This document shows, one piece after another, positions 17,213 to 25,240 of a stretch of 64,000 nt of DNA. The notes beneath the pieces are model-generated. The model did not search any database. It saw only the letters and a program-made list of their open reading frames with translations, and was not told where the DNA came from. Source of the stretch: a bacterium (GTDB lineage Bacteria; Planctomycetota; SZUA-567); NCBI GenBank assembly GCA_003245715.1, contig QKCJ01000029.1, positions 1-64,000 on the forward strand, in the 5' to 3' direction. A program made the translations under genes and the position numbers. The number at the start of each line of letters is the position of its first letter. The stretch's first letter is position 1.

Positions 17213-17947
17213 ATGTTTGATTTTCAGGGACAGACGGCAATTGTTACCGGTGGAACCCGCTCAATCGGCAGGGCTGTCAGCGAAGCACTGCTTGCTGCCG
17301 GGGCGAAAGTTATTGCAACCTACGTCGGCAATGACCAGGCCGCGACGGCATTCAAAGATGAAATCGGTTCAGAGAATCTGTTCATCGAAAAATTTGATGT
17401 ATCTGATTACTCTGCTGTGGAGAAATTTTTCAGCACCTTTGCCGAAAAATACGGCAACCTTGAAATTCTTGTGAACAACTCCGGCATCCGCAAAGACTCG
17501 GTTCTGGCGATGATGAGCTTTGAGGACTGGCAGAAGGTAATTGATATCAACCTGACAGGCGTCTTTAACATGTGCCGCTTTGGCGTGCGTGAGATGATGA
17601 CTAACCGCTACGGGCGCATTATAAACATGACCAGTCCCTCGGGTAAATTCGGCTTTGAAGGACAGGCTAACTACGCTTCAAGCAAAGCCGGTATGGTCGC
17701 CTTGTCACGCAGTCTCAGTAAGGAAGTCGCCAAGCGCAAGATTACGGTAAACTGCGTTTCTCCGGGCTTTATCGACACAGACCTGATTGCCGACCTGCCT
17801 GAAGATCTGGTAAAACAATATAAATCAGAAGTACCCGTAAAGCGCTTTGGCAAGCCAGAAGAGGTCGCACACGCTGTTCTGTTTCTTGCCAGTAAAGAAT
17901 CCGCCTATATCACCGGTTCCACGCTTGAGGTTACTGGCGGGCTTTAA
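17213..17947 (+). CDS. fabG: 3-oxoacyl-ACP reductase-type SDR
   Basis: A 244-residue short-chain dehydrogenase. The cofactor loop is TGGTRSIGRA near residue 11, followed by NNSG near residue 88, the catalytic Ser in MTSPSGKFG near residue 140, YASSK with catalytic Tyr and Lys near residue 152, and CVSPGFIDTD near residue 184. FabG reduces 3-oxoacyl-ACP with NADPH in fatty acid synthesis. Related SDRs share all of these motifs, and no other fab genes are adjacent, so the name rests on overall similarity. ATG 17213 follows AAAGGAAG. Confidence 0.82.
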   Translation: MFDFQGQTAIVTGGTRSIGRAVSEALLAAGAKVIATYVGNDQAATAFKDEIGSENLFIEKFDVSDYSAVEKFFSTFAEKYGNLEILVNNSGIRKDSVLAMMSFEDWQKVIDINLTGVFNMCRFGVREMMTNRYGRIINMTSPSGKFGFEGQANYASSKAGMVALSRSLSKEVAKRKITVNCVSPGFIDTDLIADLPEDLVKQYKSEVPVKRFGKPEEVAHAVLFLASKESAYITGSTLEVTGGL

Positions 17948-17972
17948 ACTTATCACCCAAATGGAGCAACTG

Positions 17973-18662
17973 ATGTTAACAGAAGAACAGATCGCCGAAC
18001 TTCGCGCACGCGGTGTAATGCTGCAGAAAGACAAAGAACTGTTTATTATCCGTGTTGGTTTTTGCGGTGGCAGGGCCAGCCCGCAGCTGCTCAGAAGTTG
18101 TGCGCAACTGTCAGAAGAATTCGGTGACGGCTCAATCCACCTGACCACCCGCCAGACAATTGAACTTAACAATATACCCGCAGCCAGGGTCTTTGATGCT
18201 GTTGAGCGGATGAAAGAGCTGGAGATACCAGAAGCGGTATCCGGTTCACGCCTGCGCACAGTCGTCGCCTGCCCGGGTTCTCCGATCTGCCGCTTTAACC
18301 GCGGTAATACCCAGCAACTGGCACAGGAAATATGGGAGACGTACAAGCATTTTGACGGTCTCAGCTGCAAGGTCAAGATCAGCGTTACCGGCTGCATCAA
18401 CTCCTGCGCCAAACCACAGGAGAACGATATCGGCTTTATGGCTGCCGGTGATGGCAGCTGGAAGGTTTTTGTCGGCGGCAAGATCGGACGCCAGCCCGAC
18501 CTTGGCGAGAACCTTTTTGACGTGGAAAGCCATGAGCAGGCACTTGAGCTGACCGGGAAAATTTTAAACTGGCACCGGGACAACGGACAGAATAAAGAAC
18601 GTCTGGCAACCGTGATAAAACGTATCGGTAAAGATAAATTCACCAGCGAGGTTATCGCCTGA
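17973..18662 (+). CDS. small single-subunit siroheme sulfite/nitrite reductase
   Basis: A 229-residue protein consisting of one ferredoxin-like half domain (residues about 10-75, with HLTTRQTIEL) and one siroheme/[4Fe-4S] domain. The four cluster ligands are in CPGSPIC near residue 95 and GCINSCAKP near residue 138, the C-x5-C plus C-x3-C pattern of the family. Full-size enzymes have two such repeats and over 450 residues; this size matches the low-molecular-weight assimilatory-type sulfite reductases of anaerobes. ATG 17973 is chosen because GGAGC lies six bases before it; ATG 17961 is an alternative. It lies close behind fabG. No flavin or ferredoxin subunit is next to it. Confidence 0.85.
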   Translation: MLTEEQIAELRARGVMLQKDKELFIIRVGFCGGRASPQLLRSCAQLSEEFGDGSIHLTTRQTIELNNIPAARVFDAVERMKELEIPEAVSGSRLRTVVACPGSPICRFNRGNTQQLAQEIWETYKHFDGLSCKVKISVTGCINSCAKPQENDIGFMAAGDGSWKVFVGGKIGRQPDLGENLFDVESHEQALELTGKILNWHRDNGQNKERLATVIKRIGKDKFTSEVIA

Positions 18663-18766
18663 AGCCGATTTAATCAATAATTATTGGACACACCCAGATC
18701 CGGAACAACGCAGAGAGTGTAAAACATCACAACGGCAAGCTCCGGCCTACAGGTAAAAGAAACTAA

Positions 18767-20566
18767 ATGAACTGCAAAAAATTTGAAGAAATCCTCTCCA
18801 AGGTACAGATGCCCGGACAATATGTCGGTGGCGAAGTTAATTCCATAATTAAACCCGATGCCGCGCACCGCATAGCCATGTGTTTTCCCGACACTTATGC
18901 TATTGGCATGAGTAACCACGGCCTGCGCATACTTTATGATATTGTAAACCAGATGCCTGACTGGGCAGCAGAGCGCGCCTATACCCCTCTTCCCGATATG
19001 GAAGAACAGATCCGAGAATCGGGGCTGACCTTGACAAGCCTTGAAACGCAACTGGAACTCAATAAATTCGACGCCGTAACCTTTTCCATGCAATATGAAC
19101 TTGGCGCAAGCGGCATGCTCACAATGCTTGACCTTGGCGGCATTGCCCTGACCCGTTTTGAACGCACTGAAGACTCGCCGCTTATCCTTGGCGGAGGACA
19201 TTCATTATTCAACCCAGAACCGTTCACGGATTTCTTTGATCTAATGTTTATCGGTGAAGGAGAGGAAGGTCTTCCGGCGATACTTGATATTATTGCAAAA
19301 GAAAAAGACAACCTCTCACGGCAGGAATTAATCAGAAAAATAGCCGACTCGGTAACCGGTGTTTACGCGCCTTCGCTGTATGACACCACTGATGAAGATG
19401 GTCTTACTGTAGTTGTAAAAGGCGACGCGCCCTACCCAGTCAAACGGGCTGTCATAACTGATTTTAAAAACTGCCCCGCACCAACCAAACCGGTTATGCC
19501 GGTTGTTGAGACGGTACATGAAAGGATTGTGCTTGAACTAATGCGCGGCTGCCCCAATGGCTGCAGGTTCTGCCAGGCGGGGATGATCTGCCGCCCTAAG
19601 CGTGAACGTGATGTAGACGACCTGGTTAAGCTGGCTAAAGACAGTTACCAGCATACCGGTTATGACGAAATCGGGCTGCTCTCTCTGAGTACCAGCGACT
19701 ACAGTAAATTTGATGAGCTTGTGGAGAAACTTGACAATGAGTTTGCGCCCCTTGGTGTCAGCCTCTCCTTGCCGAGTCTGCGCGTTGACCACTCACTCAG
19801 CGGCATCCCCAAACGCTTCAAGTCTGTCCGTAAATCAGGCCTGACAATTGCCCCGGAAGCCGGAAGCGACCGCCTGCGCATGGTTATCAATAAAGACGTA
19901 ACCCGCGAAAATCTTCTGGCATCAGTCAGGGAAGCCTTTAAACAGGGCTGGAAAAGTATCAAGCTGTATTTTATGGTCGGACTGCCGACGGAAACAGACG
20001 AGGATGTTGAAGCGATCGCCCAGCTCTCTAACGACGCGGCAAGACTTTCTGGAAAAGGCGGCCGCGGCCCCTGCATAACCTGCTCAGTCAGTAATTTCAT
20101 TCCCAAACCCTTCACCCCGTTCCAATGGGAGGGGATGGATCTGCCGGAGGAACTTAACCGCAAACAGGAAATTATTGCCAATAAAGTATGGAAGAAAATT
20201 GTCAGTTTTAAAGGACATGAGCCGGAGGTAAGCTTTCTTGAAGGAGTGTTATCGCGCGCCGACCGCAAACTGGGCAAAGTAATCCTGACCGCCTGGAAGA
20301 AAGGCGCACGCCTTGAAGCCTGGTCTGATTACTTCCGCGCCGATCTCTGGCAGGAAGCCTTCGCCGAGACAGAAATTGATCCCCTTACCTATCTTAAAGA
20401 ACGCAACCCGGAAGCCACTCAGCCCTGGTCACATATTGACGCCGGTGTCAGTACCGATTTTCTCAAGCGAGAGAGAGAAAAAAGCCGCCATGAAATCATG
20501 ACGGCAAAGTGTTCGGATGATAATTGTGCCGGCTGCGGTGTTGAAGGATGCAGCTTTAAAAAATAA
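18767..20566 (+). CDS. radical SAM protein with B12-binding-like N-terminal domain (TIGR03960 type)
   Basis: A 599-residue protein. The N-terminal 230 residues resemble a cobalamin-binding fold (CFPDTYAIGMSNHG, then GGGHSLFNPEPF near residue 140). The radical SAM core has the cluster motif CPNGCRFC (C-x3-C-x2-C) near residue 260 and EAGSDRLR near residue 362. The C-terminus is Cys-rich (CSDDNCAGCGVEGC). This matches the widespread family that in other genomes is fused or paired with a TIGR03936 (DUF2344) protein; that partner is absent here. Its reaction is not established. ATG 18767 has no strong ribosome site; a 100-base spacer precedes it. Confidence 0.85.
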   Translation: MNCKKFEEILSKVQMPGQYVGGEVNSIIKPDAAHRIAMCFPDTYAIGMSNHGLRILYDIVNQMPDWAAERAYTPLPDMEEQIRESGLTLTSLETQLELNKFDAVTFSMQYELGASGMLTMLDLGGIALTRFERTEDSPLILGGGHSLFNPEPFTDFFDLMFIGEGEEGLPAILDIIAKEKDNLSRQELIRKIADSVTGVYAPSLYDTTDEDGLTVVVKGDAPYPVKRAVITDFKNCPAPTKPVMPVVETVHERIVLELMRGCPNGCRFCQAGMICRPKRERDVDDLVKLAKDSYQHTGYDEIGLLSLSTSDYSKFDELVEKLDNEFAPLGVSLSLPSLRVDHSLSGIPKRFKSVRKSGLTIAPEAGSDRLRMVINKDVTRENLLASVREAFKQGWKSIKLYFMVGLPTETDEDVEAIAQLSNDAARLSGKGGRGPCITCSVSNFIPKPFTPFQWEGMDLPEELNRKQEIIANKVWKKIVSFKGHEPEVSFLEGVLSRADRKLGKVILTAWKKGARLEAWSDYFRADLWQEAFAETEIDPLTYLKERNPEATQPWSHIDAGVSTDFLKREREKSRHEIMTAKCSDDNCAGCGVEGCSFKK

Positions 20567-20582
20567 ATATTACGCGCCGTTA

Positions 20583-21305
20583 TCAGCTTTTTGAACTGTT
20601 GCGGCGTTCAATGAGACGGCGGAAATACTCCTGCATCTTGGCGCGCTCAGCCGGAGTCTGATCCTTCAGCCTCTCGCGCATATGGTTTTCCATTGCCTCA
20701 CGCGATGGTCTTCGCCTCGGACCGTCAGGGCCTTTTCCTTTGTCGCCTTCCTTCCCGCTGTCTTTGGCGTCGGAAGATGTTTTCGCTTCTGGAGGCCGGC
20801 GGCGCTCTTTCATACGCGCGATATCCTCGTCAAGCATCTTCTCCTGCTCTTCGGCAGTAGCAGCAAAAAAAGCGTCAACCCGTGCCTTCATCCGCTCATG
20901 AAAAGCCTCGCGCATTCCCTGACGAAAGGCTTTGCGGTCATCATCAGAGAGCTTGCTCATGGTTTGACGGAACGGCGGTTCCGGACGTTTTCCGTCCTTG
21001 GGAGGCTCCGGAGGATTCTCCCCCTCCTGCCTGTTTTTCATATGCTCCTCAGCCAGAGCCTTGGCATAAGCCTTGAGCTTTTTATGCCGCTGCTCCTCAG
21101 GCATGGAAGCAAGCACCTCAATGTTCTCCTCACGCAGAACCTCTTTGGCTTCGTCAGCAGTAACCGAAACAGAATCAGAGCTAAGCGCCGAGAAGGTAAC
21201 CAGGACAACCGCCGCAAATCCCGTGACCCCCAGCATCGCATAGATGGCATTCTTTTTATTCTTTGCCATGGTACCGGGTTTAGCTTTTTTATTTCTGATA
21301 CTCAT
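20583..21305 (-). CDS. charged single-pass membrane protein of unknown function
   Basis: A 240-residue protein with one transmembrane helix (about residues 20-40) and a long, highly charged, mostly helical remainder rich in Glu, Arg, Lys and Pro, with repeated runs such as EEQRHKK, RMKERRRPP and LKDQTPAERAKM. The helix-rich, LTxxQ-like ending resembles heavy-metal-sensor/Spy-type repeats, as in the gene at 21880. ATG 21305 follows AGGTAGG and avoids overlap with the preceding pseudopilin gene; an upstream ATG at 21353 would overlap it. Last gene of the sigma-factor cluster. Function unknown. Confidence 0.6.
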   Translation of the reverse strand: MSIRNKKAKPGTMAKNKKNAIYAMLGVTGFAAVVLVTFSALSSDSVSVTADEAKEVLREENIEVLASMPEEQRHKKLKAYAKALAEEHMKNRQEGENPPEPPKDGKRPEPPFRQTMSKLSDDDRKAFRQGMREAFHERMKARVDAFFAATAEEQEKMLDEDIARMKERRRPPEAKTSSDAKDSGKEGDKGKGPDGPRRRPSREAMENHMRERLKDQTPAERAKMQEYFRRLIERRNSSKS

Positions 21306-21342
21306 TTTATTACCTACCTTATTAACATGACACAAATATTGC

Positions 21343-21840
21343 CTAAAGGGCATTAGCAGTCATATCGTAATACATTATGTTATAAGCCCCGGGTTCATTT
21401 TCATCCCCGTGAAATGGCAGATAATCCCACAATACCCGGGTATTTGAGGGCTTGATAGTTATATGGTTGAAAATTTTAACTGTCGGCTTCTGATTATTGA
21501 GCATGGTACTCCACTCATAACTTGATTCTTCTTTTTCGAAGTATCCCTGATTGTCGCCAGGGCAATGAAATAATTCTTTCTCTGCATAACCAGTAAGCGC
21601 TTCTGAAATTGTCGGAAGGTTATTTAAATTCTGAGATGGCATGTTCGTGGCTTGCGGGAACTGCTGCTTATCACCGACGTACATATTAAGACCGTAACTA
21701 ATCTGCTTGAGATTATTAAGGCAGGCTGTCTGATGTGCAGAGTTAAGTGAATTTGTAATCGGGCCACTCAAAAGAGAGGCCAGAATAGCGATTATTCCAA
21801 TTACTACCAGCATTTCAATCAGGGTAAAACCAGTTTTCAT
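21343..21840 (-). CDS. type II secretion-type pseudopilin
   Basis: A 165-residue prepilin-like protein. The N-terminus has the class III leader MKTG followed by FTLIEMLVVIGIIAILASLL, so cleavage after Gly 4 and methylation of Phe are expected, with Glu 5 of the mature chain present. The rest is a globular pseudopilin head with NNLKQISYGLNMY near residue 50, the pattern of the large PVC-type pseudopilin families. The predicted ATG 21840 matches the leader; a frame extension upstream to 21873 would precede it wrongly. It lies between the Spy-like and the charged membrane-protein genes. No secretion ATPase or secretin is nearby. Confidence 0.85.
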   Translation of the reverse strand: MKTGFTLIEMLVVIGIIAILASLLSGPITNSLNSAHQTACLNNLKQISYGLNMYVGDKQQFPQATNMPSQNLNNLPTISEALTGYAEKELFHCPGDNQGYFEKEESSYEWSTMLNNQKPTVKIFNHITIKPSNTRVLWDYLPFHGDENEPGAYNIMYYDMTANAL

Positions 21841-21879
21841 TGCAGATTCCCGTTCCACAAACCGACCCTTCAATACCAG

Positions 21880-22359
21880 CTAAAACATCGGCCCACCCGG
21901 TCCGCCCGGTCCGCCTGGGCCATCACCCTCTCCGTGAGGTGGTGGTGGTCCGCCGGCACCCTTGAAGGGTAGATTTTTCTTAAACATCTTTACTTCTTCA
22001 TCGAATTCAGCGCGCTTGCTTTCGGGGATAACCTCCCGGATCTTGGCATGCAGAGCATCAATCGTCTTTTTCAGTTCAGGCTCAAATTTGCCGATTATCG
22101 CCTCCGCTTCCTGCGAATGCTCATACATTATCTTGGTTATCGCCTCACGCTGCTTCTCATCAAGATCATACCTTTGCGCAATACGATCGGCATGACGCTC
22201 CGCACGCTTCTGTGGATCACGCTCAAACATCGGCGGGCGCGGAGGCCGCATACCCCTGAAGGCAATCATCGTACCGGAACCGCCAATAGCGATGCCGGCA
22301 AGAAAAACCACCACAAGCGAGATGATATGTCGTCTGCGACTGGAACTTCCCTGATTCAT
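21880..22359 (-). CDS. Spy/CpxP-like periplasmic protein with membrane anchor
   Basis: A 159-residue protein with an N-terminal membrane segment (about 13-35) followed by a helical domain: RYDLDEKQREAITKIM near residue 66 and a long Glu/Lys helix to about 130. The order of helices and the LDEKQ-type motif resemble heavy-metal-resistance/Spy proteins, which bind unfolded proteins or act as anti-sigma cofactors. The tail is a Gly/Pro-rich low-complexity run. ATG 22359 lies after GGAG and five bases past the upstream gene's stop, so translation is coupled; a GTG at 22374 is the alternative. Confidence 0.65.
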   Translation of the reverse strand: MNQGSSSRRRHIISLVVVFLAGIAIGGSGTMIAFRGMRPPRPPMFERDPQKRAERHADRIAQRYDLDEKQREAITKIMYEHSQEAEAIIGKFEPELKKTIDALHAKIREVIPESKRAEFDEEVKMFKKNLPFKGAGGPPPPHGEGDGPGGPGGPGGPMF

Positions 22360-22363
22360 AACC

Positions 22364-22675
22364 CTAGACTCCACTTATCATTCCAAAGTTGCTTACAGAA
22401 TAAAGGTTGTAAACAACGCTGGATATAAAATCACTACTTGCCTGGTAGTAACTGAGGGCAAAGATTATCGCTGCCGCTGCCGCCACTGAAGATGCAGCCG
22501 CAAAACTGAAATCAATAACCCTAAGCGGAGTATAGCCAAGTAAATCATCAGCCGTCGTCTCTGCGGTGGTACGCTTCATTAGTTTCGCCATAACCGCAGA
22601 TGTAACATCACAACTTGGAATTTTTTCTGCAGATGCTTTTTTTACTATACTTTCCAAAACTTTCAGACCGTCCAT
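22364..22675 (-). CDS. small membrane protein, possible anti-sigma factor
   Basis: A 103-residue protein with a soluble N-terminal half of about 50 residues (including two helical segments) and two hydrophobic stretches near residues 56-78 and 85-100. It overlaps the 3' end of the ECF sigma gene by 13 bases. Anti-sigma factors are typically encoded immediately downstream of their sigma and are membrane-anchored, so that is the likely role. No ZAS zinc motif (HxxxCxxC) is visible: Cys occurs once. The role is positional inference. Confidence 0.6.
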   Translation of the reverse strand: MDGLKVLESIVKKASAEKIPSCDVTSAVMAKLMKRTTAETTADDLLGYTPLRVIDFSFAAASSVAAAAAIIFALSYYQASSDFISSVVYNLYSVSNFGMISGV

Positions 22676-23340
22676 GGCAATTTCTCCAATATGTCTTCCG
22701 CTTCAATAATCTTCTTCAACTTTTTACGCGCCCGGTAGGCACGCATTTTGACCATCGCCTCACTCCAGTCGAGCTTTTGCGCAATTTCGGCGACTGAAGA
22801 CTTTTCATAATACATGAGAGTCAGAACCACCCGCTCCTCACTTTTGAGCCTCTCAAGCAATGAAAACATTAATTTCCCGGCATATTCCGTTTGCTCAGGG
22901 TCACAGGCATCCTCTTCTCCCGGACAGGATACCCAATTATATTCCGCTCCATCCCAATCCTCAAGCGGCACATGCTTCTTCTGCTTTTCTTTATTCTTCC
23001 AGTGACGGTAACCCACCCGCACCGCAATAACCCGCAGCCAGTGCAAAAACGGCGACTCACCACGGAAACTCTCAAGACCGGTGAATGACTCGACAAATAC
23101 TTCCTGCACCAACTCATCGCGGATCATGATATCTCTGCTGAAACGCCACATCTGCTGGGAAATATCTTCCTGATAACGCTCAACCAGCACCGCAAAAAGA
23201 TCATGCTCACCAGCCAAAACAGAGTCAATAATCTCTTTCTCATCATTCATATAATCAGAAGATGATTCAGAACAATCCTGAAACTCGCCACCCCTTGACT
23301 CCATTCTCCGGGCACCTGAACCACTAAGGGTGGTGGCCAT
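22663..23340 (-). CDS. ECF-family RNA polymerase sigma factor
   Basis: A sigma-70 family protein of up to 225 residues. Region 2 is visible as FAVLVERYQEDI and RDELVQEVFVESF (about residues 48-90), and region 4 as LERLKSEERVVLTLMYYEKSSVAEIAQKLDWSEAMVKMRAYRARKKL, cited here only in parts (ERVVLTLMYYE, VKMRAYRARKKL, about 165-205). Regions 1.2 and 3 are absent, as in ECF sigmas. The 5' end is uncertain: a good promoter (23346-23373, minus) puts the transcript start near 23340, so the in-frame ATG at 23250 is a likelier start and would give about 195 residues. It leads a five-gene minus-strand cluster with an anti-sigma candidate. Confidence 0.88.
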   Translation of the reverse strand: MATTLSGSGARRMESRGGEFQDCSESSSDYMNDEKEIIDSVLAGEHDLFAVLVERYQEDISQQMWRFSRDIMIRDELVQEVFVESFTGLESFRGESPFLHWLRVIAVRVGYRHWKNKEKQKKHVPLEDWDGAEYNWVSCPGEEDACDPEQTEYAGKLMFSLLERLKSEERVVLTLMYYEKSSVAEIAQKLDWSEAMVKMRAYRARKKLKKIIEAEDILEKLPWTV

Positions 23341-23345
23341 TATAT

Positions 23346-23373
23346 ATTATACCTATTCTCAGCATAAATTCAA
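23346..23373 (-). promoter_or_regulatory. sigma-70-type promoter of the ECF sigma operon
   Basis: On the minus strand TTGAAT (23368-23373) and TATAAT (23346-23351) have a 16-base spacer. The start point would fall at about 23339-23340, right at the first ATG of the sigma frame. So either the mRNA is leaderless or the true start codon is downstream. Confidence 0.55.
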
Positions 23374-23617
23374 AATTCTCATGACGTTATTTTACATATA
23401 ATACAACATTATAATCGCTTATACCTATCTAGTTGACAATTCCGGCGTAAAGTAACGTGAAATTAACGGTAATATTTTCCTCTTGCGGTATATTTTTCCT
23501 AAAGTTTCTTCTCAACTTTAGCCGAAAAGATATACTGTAGGCGATCTTCAACTTTTATCGTAGTCGCAAAACACTGTTTTAATGGACTTTAAAAAAACAT
23601 AAGACACATAGAATTAA

Positions 23618-23633
23618 TGGCATGATAATTGCT
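23618..23633 (+). promoter_or_regulatory. sigma-54 (RpoN) promoter of flgB-flgC
   Basis: The sequence TGGCATG, four bases, TTGCT matches the -24/-12 consensus TGGCAYG-N4-TTGCW, with the GG and GC dinucleotides correctly spaced. It lies 48 bases before flgB. RpoN control is common for middle flagellar genes. I saw no equivalent upstream of fliE or fliM. Confidence 0.72.
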
Positions 23634-23680
23634 ATATACGGATTAAACTAAGAATTCTTTAGTGAAAAAAAGGAAATTTT

Positions 23681-24118
23681 ATGGCTTGGGTTGACAATCT
23701 TTTTCAGAGAGAAGTGACACCGGTTCTCGAAGCAGGCATGGGATTTGCGTATCAGAAGCAACTTGTGATCGCCAACAACCTCGCCAATACCGAGACGCCA
23801 TACTACAAGCGCCAGACTCTGCCGGAGGACGAATTTTCCGAATCACTGCGCGAGGCAATCAATAATCGCGAACAGTATCACCCGAACGAGTTTTACCCCG
23901 ACCAGAAGCTTGATCTGCAATGGGACGGAACTTATCCAAAGATGCGGATGTTTAACGGCAAGGAAAACAGTATTGAGCGCCACGACGAAAACAGCGTTAA
24001 TGTAGAACAGGAAATGGCTGATCTGGCGAAAAATGAACTGAAAATGTCAGCAATGCAGCAGCTTTTCAAGAAACACATGACCATGCTCAAGGATGCGGCG
24101 AATAAAACAACAGCTTAG
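23681..24118 (+). CDS. flgB: flagellar basal-body rod protein FlgB
   Basis: A 145-residue proximal rod protein, exported by the flagellar type III apparatus. It shows the N-terminal rod/hook motif VIANNLANTETPYYKRQ near residue 29 and the C-terminal helix ELKMSAMQQLFKKHMTML that closes the D0 coiled coil. Length is typical. ATG 23681 follows AAAGGAAA, 48 bases after the sigma-54-type promoter. flgC follows after 35 bases. Confidence 0.95.
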   Translation: MAWVDNLFQREVTPVLEAGMGFAYQKQLVIANNLANTETPYYKRQTLPEDEFSESLREAINNREQYHPNEFYPDQKLDLQWDGTYPKMRMFNGKENSIERHDENSVNVEQEMADLAKNELKMSAMQQLFKKHMTMLKDAANKTTA

Positions 24119-24153
24119 TTTTAACAAGTTATTAAGGAAGAATAGGTAAAATT

Positions 24154-24585
24154 ATGCCACAGGTAGGCGGAATCTTTACATCTTTTGATATTGCAGCAAG
24201 TGCGCTCAAGGCTGAACGCTCACGAATGACCATGCATGCCAATAACCTGGCAAACGTGAACACTATTCATGACCGTTACGGCGAAAATAATCCTTACCGC
24301 CGCAAACAGATTTTCTTCAAGCCGGGTAATCCATCAATGACCGGCAGTGAGAATCTGGGTGTCGAGGTTGAAAAGATCGAGACAGACTATAATACCGAGC
24401 TGCAGAAGAAATATATGCCTAACCACCCGGATGCTGATAAAGATGGTTATGTAAAATTCCCGAATGTCTCACCTGCGCTTGAAATGGTGGACATGATGGT
24501 AGCGCAGCGCTCATTTGAAGCCAACCTTGCCTCATTTGAGTCTGCAAAAAGTATTTTTAACAATGCTCTGAGAATTATCGCCTGA
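24154..24585 (+). CDS. flgC: flagellar basal-body rod protein FlgC
   Basis: A 143-residue proximal rod protein with FDIAASALKAERSRMTMHANNLAN at the N-terminus (cited in part: ASALKAERSR, MHANNLANVNT), GVEVEKIE in the middle, and the C-terminal D0 helix with VDMMVAQRSFEANLASFESAK (cited in part: VAQRSFEANL). Length and motifs match the family. AAGGAAG precedes the start. It is in one transcript with flgB. Confidence 0.96.
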   Translation: MPQVGGIFTSFDIAASALKAERSRMTMHANNLANVNTIHDRYGENNPYRRKQIFFKPGNPSMTGSENLGVEVEKIETDYNTELQKKYMPNHPDADKDGYVKFPNVSPALEMVDMMVAQRSFEANLASFESAKSIFNNALRIIA

Positions 24586-24599
24586 TTAGTCAAAAAACC

Positions 24600-24628
24600 T
24601 TGCAGGATAATGGGTTATATGCTACACT
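24600..24628 (+). promoter_or_regulatory. sigma-70-type promoter upstream of fliE
   Basis: TTGCAG at 24600-24605 and TACACT at 24623-24628 are 17 bases apart, with extended TGC before the -10. fliE starts 140 bases later, so fliE can be made independently of the sigma-54-type flgB promoter. Confidence 0.5.
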
Positions 24629-24768
24629 AATTAGAGGGAACTGAAATTTGCGTCACTTTTGGTTATCGTTGACAAATATTGTGTTGAAGATTTATATTTG
24701 CTGCCGATAATAATAACGATACTTTAATGTTTGGCCGCGCAATTGGCCGCTTATGTGAGGGTTGTAAA

Positions 24769-25080
24769 ATGTCAGCCGGAAATATTAACAGCGATTTCAA
24801 TCCGCTGCAAAAGACAATGACTGATGAGTCCCGCAAAGCTCAGGGACAACCTGTTGACGGTGCCGGCTTCAGGGATTTTCTCATGGATAACCTTGAGAAG
24901 GTCAACCAGATGCAGAATGAGGCGCACAGTGCGGTTGAAGGATTGGTCACCGGTGAGGAAACCGACATCACCAAGGTTGTTGGTGCTGTTGAGAAGGCTG
25001 ATGTTGCTTTCCAGACTCTGATGTCTGTCCGCAACAAGCTTGTTTCAAGCTACAAAGAAATGATGCAGATGCGCCTGTAA
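24769..25080 (+). CDS. fliE: flagellar hook-basal body complex protein FliE
   Basis: A 103-residue adaptor between the MS ring and the rod. The C-terminal half has the FliE signature: GAGFRDFLMDNLEKVNQMQ near residue 31 (in part, FRDFLMDNLEKVN) and VEKADVAFQTLMSVRNKLVSSYKEMM near the end (in part, AFQTLMSVRNKL, YKEMMQM). ATG 24769 follows GAGGG by seven bases; an in-frame ATG at 24727 has no ribosome site. The order flgB-flgC-fliE is the usual one. A terminator hairpin follows. Confidence 0.95.
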   Translation: MSAGNINSDFNPLQKTMTDESRKAQGQPVDGAGFRDFLMDNLEKVNQMQNEAHSAVEGLVTGEETDITKVVGAVEKADVAFQTLMSVRNKLVSSYKEMMQMRL

Positions 25081-25154
25081 TTACTGCAACAACAGCTTTT
25101 GCCGCATAATTCAGCGCAAAGAGCTTGAACTTTCTGAAAATTATTTTATACTCA

Positions 25155-25186
25155 GGGAACGGTTTACGAAACCGTTTCCTTTTTTA
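25155..25186 (+). terminator. rho-independent terminator after fliE
   Basis: GGGAACGGTTT pairs with AAACCGTTTCC around a four-base loop, with one bulge, and is followed by six T residues. Confidence 0.8.
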
Positions 25187-25240
25187 TTACTATATTTTCC
25201 GAATAACTCCGGGAAGCGAAAAACGACAAGGCTGAGAATT

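Larger units (their letters stand above)
23341..23680. other. intergenic control region between divergent sigma and flagellar operons
   Basis: This 340-base AT-rich stretch has no gene. It holds a minus-strand promoter next to the sigma gene and a sigma-54-type promoter next to flgB. A TTGACA at 23433-23438 has no fitting -10 at 16-18 bases. Confidence 0.65.
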
